Positions 60,091 to 64,000 of a stretch of DNA of 64,000 nt are shown here, piece after piece; position 1 is the stretch's first letter; each line of letters begins with the position of its first letter. Below the pieces are notes generated by a model, which did no database searches, had not been told where the DNA came from, and saw only the letters and a list, made by a program, of their open reading frames with translations. This DNA is from JAPPOI01 sp028818055. GTDB lineage: Bacteria > Pseudomonadota > Alphaproteobacteria > Rhodobacterales > Rhodobacteraceae. The stretch is from NCBI GenBank assembly GCA_965267405.1, contig OZ253954.1:1488001-1552000 (forward strand), in the 5' to 3' direction. A program made the translations under genes and the position numbers.

Positions 60091-63000
60091 TTATTCGGCT
60101 GGAATGGCTTCCGGCAATCCGGTGATCGGAACCTCCAGCTTGTCCAACATCTCTTTCGGACAAACCTGAATGAACTTGCTCCGCTCTTCGTCCCAGTGCT
60201 GCAAGATGCCAGCGGTTTTTGCGCTGCCCGTCTCTTCCAGATGCCGTTCCAGAAGATGCTCTAGTTCAGCAATGTAGGGCCCCTCATTGACAGGCACCAC
60301 GACAAGCGTCTCAAGGTTCATGTTGATTTCGGCTTTGCCATCTGGGTCGTACAGGTATGCCATTCCGCCCGTCATCCCGGCACCAAAGTTGGCACCAACT
60401 TCGCCAAGAATCACTGCAACACCACCGGTCATGTACTCGCACCCGTTCGATCCGCAGCCTTCAACCACAACCTTTGCGCCCGAGTTTCGAACAGCAAAGC
60501 GTTCGCCGGCTCGACCCGCCGCAAAAAGATGTCCATCTGTTGCGCCATAGAGCACGGTATTTCCGATGATGACGTTGTCTTCGGCTTTCAGCGGCGAGAC
60601 CATCGGTGGGCGAACGACGACTGTTCCGCCCGACAAGCCCTTGCCAACGTAGTCATTGGCATCACCAGACACTTCCAAGCGCAGGCCGGGCGCTGCAAAC
60701 GCGCCAAGTGACTGGCCGGCAGAACCCTGTAGCTTCACGCTCAAATGATCCGGTTGCAGCGAATTGCGCATGCCAAATCGTTGGACAATGTGGCTGGAGG
60801 TGCGTGTGCCGATGGTCCGGTGCGTGTTCTGCACGGCGTACGACAATTGCATCTTTTCGCCTTCGCGCAGGAACCGTTCGGCATCCTTCACGATCTCCGC
60901 GTCCAGAGTATCGGGTACGCTGTTGCGTTCACGATCACGGTTGTAGACGATCTGGTCCGCGCCATCGACGGTGATCAACAGCGGGTTAAGGTCCAGATCG
61001 TCAAGATGCGCCGCTCCACGGCTGACCTGGCTCAGAAGATCAGCGCGGCCGATCACCTCATCCAACGAACGCGCGCCAATCTTGGCCAGGATTTCGCGCA
61101 CTTCCTGAGCGTAGAACGTGATCAGGTTCACAACTTTGTCGGCGTTGCCGGTGAATTTCTCGCGCAACCGCTCATCCTGCGTGCAGACGCCGACAGGGCA
61201 GGTGTTCGATTGACACTGGCGGACCATGATGCAGCCCATCGCGATCAGCGCGGCGGTGCCGATGCCATACTCTTCGGCACCCATCATCGCGGCCATCACG
61301 ATATCCCGACCGGTGCGCAGTCCGCCGTCCGTGCGAAGCGTGATCCGGTCACGCAGGTTGTTCATGGCAAGAACCTGATGCGCTTCGGTCAGACCCATTT
61401 CCCATGGAAGTCCGGCGTACTTGATCGACGTTGCAGGCGATGCACCTGTGCCGCCGTTATGACCGGAAATCAGAATGACATCCGCTTTAGCCTTGGCAAC
61501 GCCAGCCGCAATTGTGCCAACACCCGACGCCGCGACCAGCTTCACGGTCACCTTACAGCGTGGGTTGATCTGCTTTAGGTCGTAGATCAATTGCGCAAGG
61601 TCCTCGATCGAATAGATATCGTGGTGCGGCGGCGGCGAAATCAATGTCACGCCCTTGGTCGAGTGGCGCAGACGCGCAATCAGGTCGGTCACCTTCATGC
61701 CGGGCAGCTGACCGCCTTCTCCAGGCTTTGCGCCTTGTGCGACTTTGATCTCAAGTTCTTCGCATTGATTCAGGTATTCCGCCGTCACTCCAAAGCGACC
61801 GGAAGCAACCTGTTTGATCTTCGCGCTTGGATTGTCGCCATTCGGCTCAGGCGTGAAATGCGCCGGGTCTTCGCCGCCTTCGCCGCTGTCAGATTTAGCA
61901 CCGATGCGGTTCATCGCAACATTCAACGTCTTGTGCGCCTCGGGGCTGAGCGCGCCCAGCGACATGCCCGGCGTGACAAAGCGCTTCCGGATCGAAGTAA
62001 TGGATTCCACATCTTCGATCGGGATCTCTTTGCCCAAAGGCTTGATGTCCAGAAGATCACGCAAATGGATCGGTGGTGCCGCACGCATTTTCTGGCTGTA
62101 CTGCTGCCACATCGCGTAAGATGCTTTGTTACACGCCGCTTGCAGCATGTGCATTGATTGCGCTTCCCACGCGTGTGTTTCGCCTGAGCGACGAGATTTG
62201 TAGAACCCGCCGATTGGCAAAATGCTGTCGCCAAGGAAGCCTTTGGCGTGCACTTCTTCAGCGTTCTTTTGAAGACCGCCAATACCAATGCCGGAAATGC
62301 GTGAATGCATGCCCGGGAAGTACTCGGCCACAAGCGCACGGCTTAGACCAACGGCTTCAAAGTTCAGACCGCCGCGATAAGACGAAATCACGCTGATCCC
62401 CATCTTCGACATGATCTTCAAAAGACCAGCGTCGATCGCCGCGCGGTATCGGGCCACCGCTTCGGTCAGGCTGCCATCCAACAGGCCCCGCTCGATCCTG
62501 TCTGCGATACTGTCTTCAGCAAGATAGGCGTTCACGGTCGTCGCACCACAACCAACCAAAACCGCAAAATAGTGCGGATCGACACACTCGGCCGACCGTA
62601 CGTTCAACGAACAGAACGTGCGAAGTCCTTTGCGGGTCAGCCAGCTGTGCACTGCAGACGTTGCCAGGATCATCGGCATCGCCACGCGGTCGGCATCCGA
62701 ATGCTGATCCGTTAGGATCAGGTGCCCTGCGCCTGAGCGTACGGCGTCCTCGGCTTCGGCGCGAATGCGTTCGACTGCGCCGTTCAAGGCGCCCGGTCCG
62801 GCGTCAGTCGCGAATGAGCAATCGATTTCGACAGTTTCGCCCGCGAATGCGTCGCGCAAACGGTCGAACTGGGCATTTCCGACGAACGGGCTGTCCAAAA
62901 CGATAATCTCGGTCTGGCTGCTGTCTTGATCCAAAACGTTCTTCAGATTGCCGAACCGTGTCTTCAGGCTCATCACCCGATACTCACGCAACGAGTCAAT

Positions 63001-64000
63001 CGGCGGGTTCGTCACCTGGCTAAAGTTCTGCCGGAAGAAGTGGCTGAGCGGGCGATAGGTTTTCGACAAGACCGCCGACGGGGTGTCATCACCCATGCTG
63101 GCAATCAACTCTTTGCCATCCTCAGCCATTGGCGTCAGGATCTGCTCAAGCTCTTCAATGGTAAACCCGGCCGCGATCTGGCGCCGGCGAAGCTCTGCGC
63201 CGGTGAACAGTGGCTGCTCGGTCACGGCGGCAAGTTCATCGTCAAGTTCAACGATCTTGCCAACCCATTCACCAAAGGGTTGGGCGGCCGCCAGCTTGTC
63301 CTTGATCTGGGCATCGCCATAGACTTTGCCATCTTCCATATCGACAGCGATCATCTGTCCGGGGCCAAGCGCGCCTTTCTCAACAACGGTCGCCTCATCC
63401 ACGGGAACCATTCCGGTCTCTGAACCTGCAATCAACAGCCCGTCGCCTGTGATGGTGTACCGCATTGGGCGCAGGCCGTTCCGGTCAAGACCCGCGCAAA
63501 CCCAGCGGCCATCAGTCATCGCCAAAGCAGCCGGTCCGTCCCAGGGTTCCATGACGGCGTTGCAGTACGAGTACATGTCGCGCCACGCTTGTGGCAATTC
63601 GGTTGCTTGCTTCGACCAGCTTTCCGGTACCAACATGGTTTTCGCCATTGGCGCGGATCGACCGGCTCGGACCAGAACTTCAAACACCGAGTCCAATGCG
63701 GCCGAATCCGACGCTCCGTTTGCAATGATCGGCTTGATGTCTTCTGCCGTGTCACCAAAGGTCGCCGACGCCATCCGGATTTCATGGCTCTTCATCCAGT
63801 TCACGTTGCCCTTTAGCGTGTTGATCTCGCCATTGTGGGCCAACATGCGGAACGGCTGAGCCAGCCACCACTGTGGGAAAGTGTTGGTCGAATAGCGCTG
63901 GTGATAGATCGCAAAGGCGCTTTCAAAACGTTCGTCTTTCAGGTCCGGATAAAACTCTGCAACCTGCTCGGCCAGCATCATCCCTTTGTAGATGATCGAC
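60091..64000 (-). CDS. gltB: Glutamate synthase (NADPH) large subunit, C-terminal ~1300 residues (cut by window end)
   Basis: Ferredoxin/NADPH-dependent GOGAT converts glutamine and 2-oxoglutarate to two glutamates. The frame runs off the window, with the reading SIIYKG before the first internal Met, so the N-terminal cysteine nucleophile is not visible. Seen are the rest of the glutaminase domain (YHQRYSTNTFPQWWLAQPFR), the central domain, the FMN/2-oxoglutarate domain (SPPPHHDIYSIEDLAQLI, SGHNGGTGASPATSIKYAG) and the 3Fe-4S cysteines in CQSNTCPVGVCTQD. The C-terminal GXGXG repeats region is complete. gltD is not in the window. Confidence 0.96.
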   Translation of the reverse strand, partial: SIIYKGMMLAEQVAEFYPDLKDERFESAFAIYHQRYSTNTFPQWWLAQPFRMLAHNGEINTLKGNVNWMKSHEIRMASATFGDTAEDIKPIIANGASDSAALDSVFEVLVRAGRSAPMAKTMLVPESWSKQATELPQAWRDMYSYCNAVMEPWDGPAALAMTDGRWVCAGLDRNGLRPMRYTITGDGLLIAGSETGMVPVDEATVVEKGALGPGQMIAVDMEDGKVYGDAQIKDKLAAAQPFGEWVGKIVELDDELAAVTEQPLFTGAELRRRQIAAGFTIEELEQILTPMAEDGKELIASMGDDTPSAVLSKTYRPLSHFFRQNFSQVTNPPIDSLREYRVMSLKTRFGNLKNVLDQDSSQTEIIVLDSPFVGNAQFDRLRDAFAGETVEIDCSFATDAGPGALNGAVERIRAEAEDAVRSGAGHLILTDQHSDADRVAMPMILATSAVHSWLTRKGLRTFCSLNVRSAECVDPHYFAVLVGCGATTVNAYLAEDSIADRIERGLLDGSLTEAVARYRAAIDAGLLKIMSKMGISVISSYRGGLNFEAVGLSRALVAEYFPGMHSRISGIGIGGLQKNAEEVHAKGFLGDSILPIGGFYKSRRSGETHAWEAQSMHMLQAACNKASYAMWQQYSQKMRAAPPIHLRDLLDIKPLGKEIPIEDVESITSIRKRFVTPGMSLGALSPEAHKTLNVAMNRIGAKSDSGEGGEDPAHFTPEPNGDNPSAKIKQVASGRFGVTAEYLNQCEELEIKVAQGAKPGEGGQLPGMKVTDLIARLRHSTKGVTLISPPPHHDIYSIEDLAQLIYDLKQINPRCKVTVKLVAASGVGTIAAGVAKAKADVILISGHNGGTGASPATSIKYAGLPWEMGLTEAHQVLAMNNLRDRITLRTDGGLRTGRDIVMAAMMGAEEYGIGTAALIAMGCIMVRQCQSNTCPVGVCTQDERLREKFTGNADKVVNLITFYAQEVREILAKIGARSLDEVIGRADLLSQVSRGAAHLDDLDLNPLLITVDGADQIVYNRDRERNSVPDTLDAEIVKDAERFLREGEKMQLSYAVQNTHRTIGTRTSSHIVQRFGMRNSLQPDHLSVKLQGSAGQSLGAFAAPGLRLEVSGDANDYVGKGLSGGTVVVRPPMVSPLKAEDNVIIGNTVLYGATDGHLFAAGRAGERFAVRNSGAKVVVEGCGSNGCEYMTGGVAVILGEVGANFGAGMTGGMAYLYDPDGKAEINMNLETLVVVPVNEGPYIAELEHLLERHLEETGSAKTAGILQHWDEERSKFIQVCPKEMLDKLEVPITGLPEAIPAE

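Noticed and set aside
1..64000. CRISPR arrays, prophage, insertion sequences, toxin-antitoxin pairs
   Set aside because: No regularly spaced direct repeats, transposase, integrase, terminal inverted repeats or typical small toxin genes were seen on reading through.

Overview
The window reads as a chromosomal segment of an alphaproteobacterium, most likely a marine Rhodobacteraceae (roseobacter-group) species. The evidence is gene order typical of that group: rimP-nusA-ylxR/L7Ae-infB; lptC-lptA-lptB-hpf-ptsN next to an RNase D gene; SUV3-like helicase-S4 protein-fdxA-carD; argH back to back with a tlpA-like gene; and comF-grxC-nitrilase beside an NDUFAF5-like methyltransferase. Coding density is high, junctions of the ATGA/GTGA/TGATG type are common, and I see no insertion sequence, prophage, CRISPR array, rRNA or tRNA.

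Layout. 1-3.7 kb: the end of a SpoIIE-type phosphatase, a Nudix hydrolase, hslO (Hsp33) behind a heat-shock-like promoter, a NudL-like CoA pyrophosphatase and the CCA-adding enzyme. 3.9-8.8 kb: two duplicated half-size ABC exporters translationally coupled to an Fe-S rRNA uridine methyltransferase. 8.8-11.7 kb: two L,D-transpeptidase-type proteins around a CAP-domain lipoprotein, then ferrochelatase. 11.8-16.7 kb: methyltransferase, comF, grxC, nitrilase, marR, ubiG, proline iminopeptidase. 16.9-19.3 kb: a secreted CAP protein and a BCCT betaine/choline-type transporter. 19.3-24.9 kb: the rimP-nusA-infB operon with a candidate attenuating leader. 24.9-30.6 kb: mutT, argJ and a parvulin-type foldase facing secA. 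30.7-34.9 kb: an unknown exported protein, a PBP-OmpA fusion, radC, and an arsR-AHSA1 pair with a tandem palindromic operator. 35-38.3 kb: dnaK-dnaJ with a second heat-shock-like promoter. 38.3-39.6 kb: alkB and a two-TM protein.

39.8-49.2 kb is the most distinctive stretch: a KpsM-like ABC-2 permease, a CysQ-type PAP phosphatase, GT2, GalU, GT4, a GT92-like transferase, a GT14 'Branch' enzyme with a long extra domain, and a sulfotransferase that appears to contain two sulfotransferase-like modules. Together these can supply UDP-glucose, assemble a glycan, sulfate it from PAPS, clear the PAP by-product and export the product. I infer a sulfated surface glycan locus; the product is unknown.

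49.2-55.6 kb: ptsN, hpf, lptBAC, RNase D, a DUF2834 protein, two tiny lipoproteins, argH and a thioredoxin-like protein. 55.7-60.1 kb: the SUV3-like helicase, an S4 protein that seems to start at CTG, fdxA and carD. 60.1-64 kb: gltB, cut by the window end.

Limits: all calls are from reading motifs, lengths and context; no database search was run. Promoters and RNA elements are pattern matches only.
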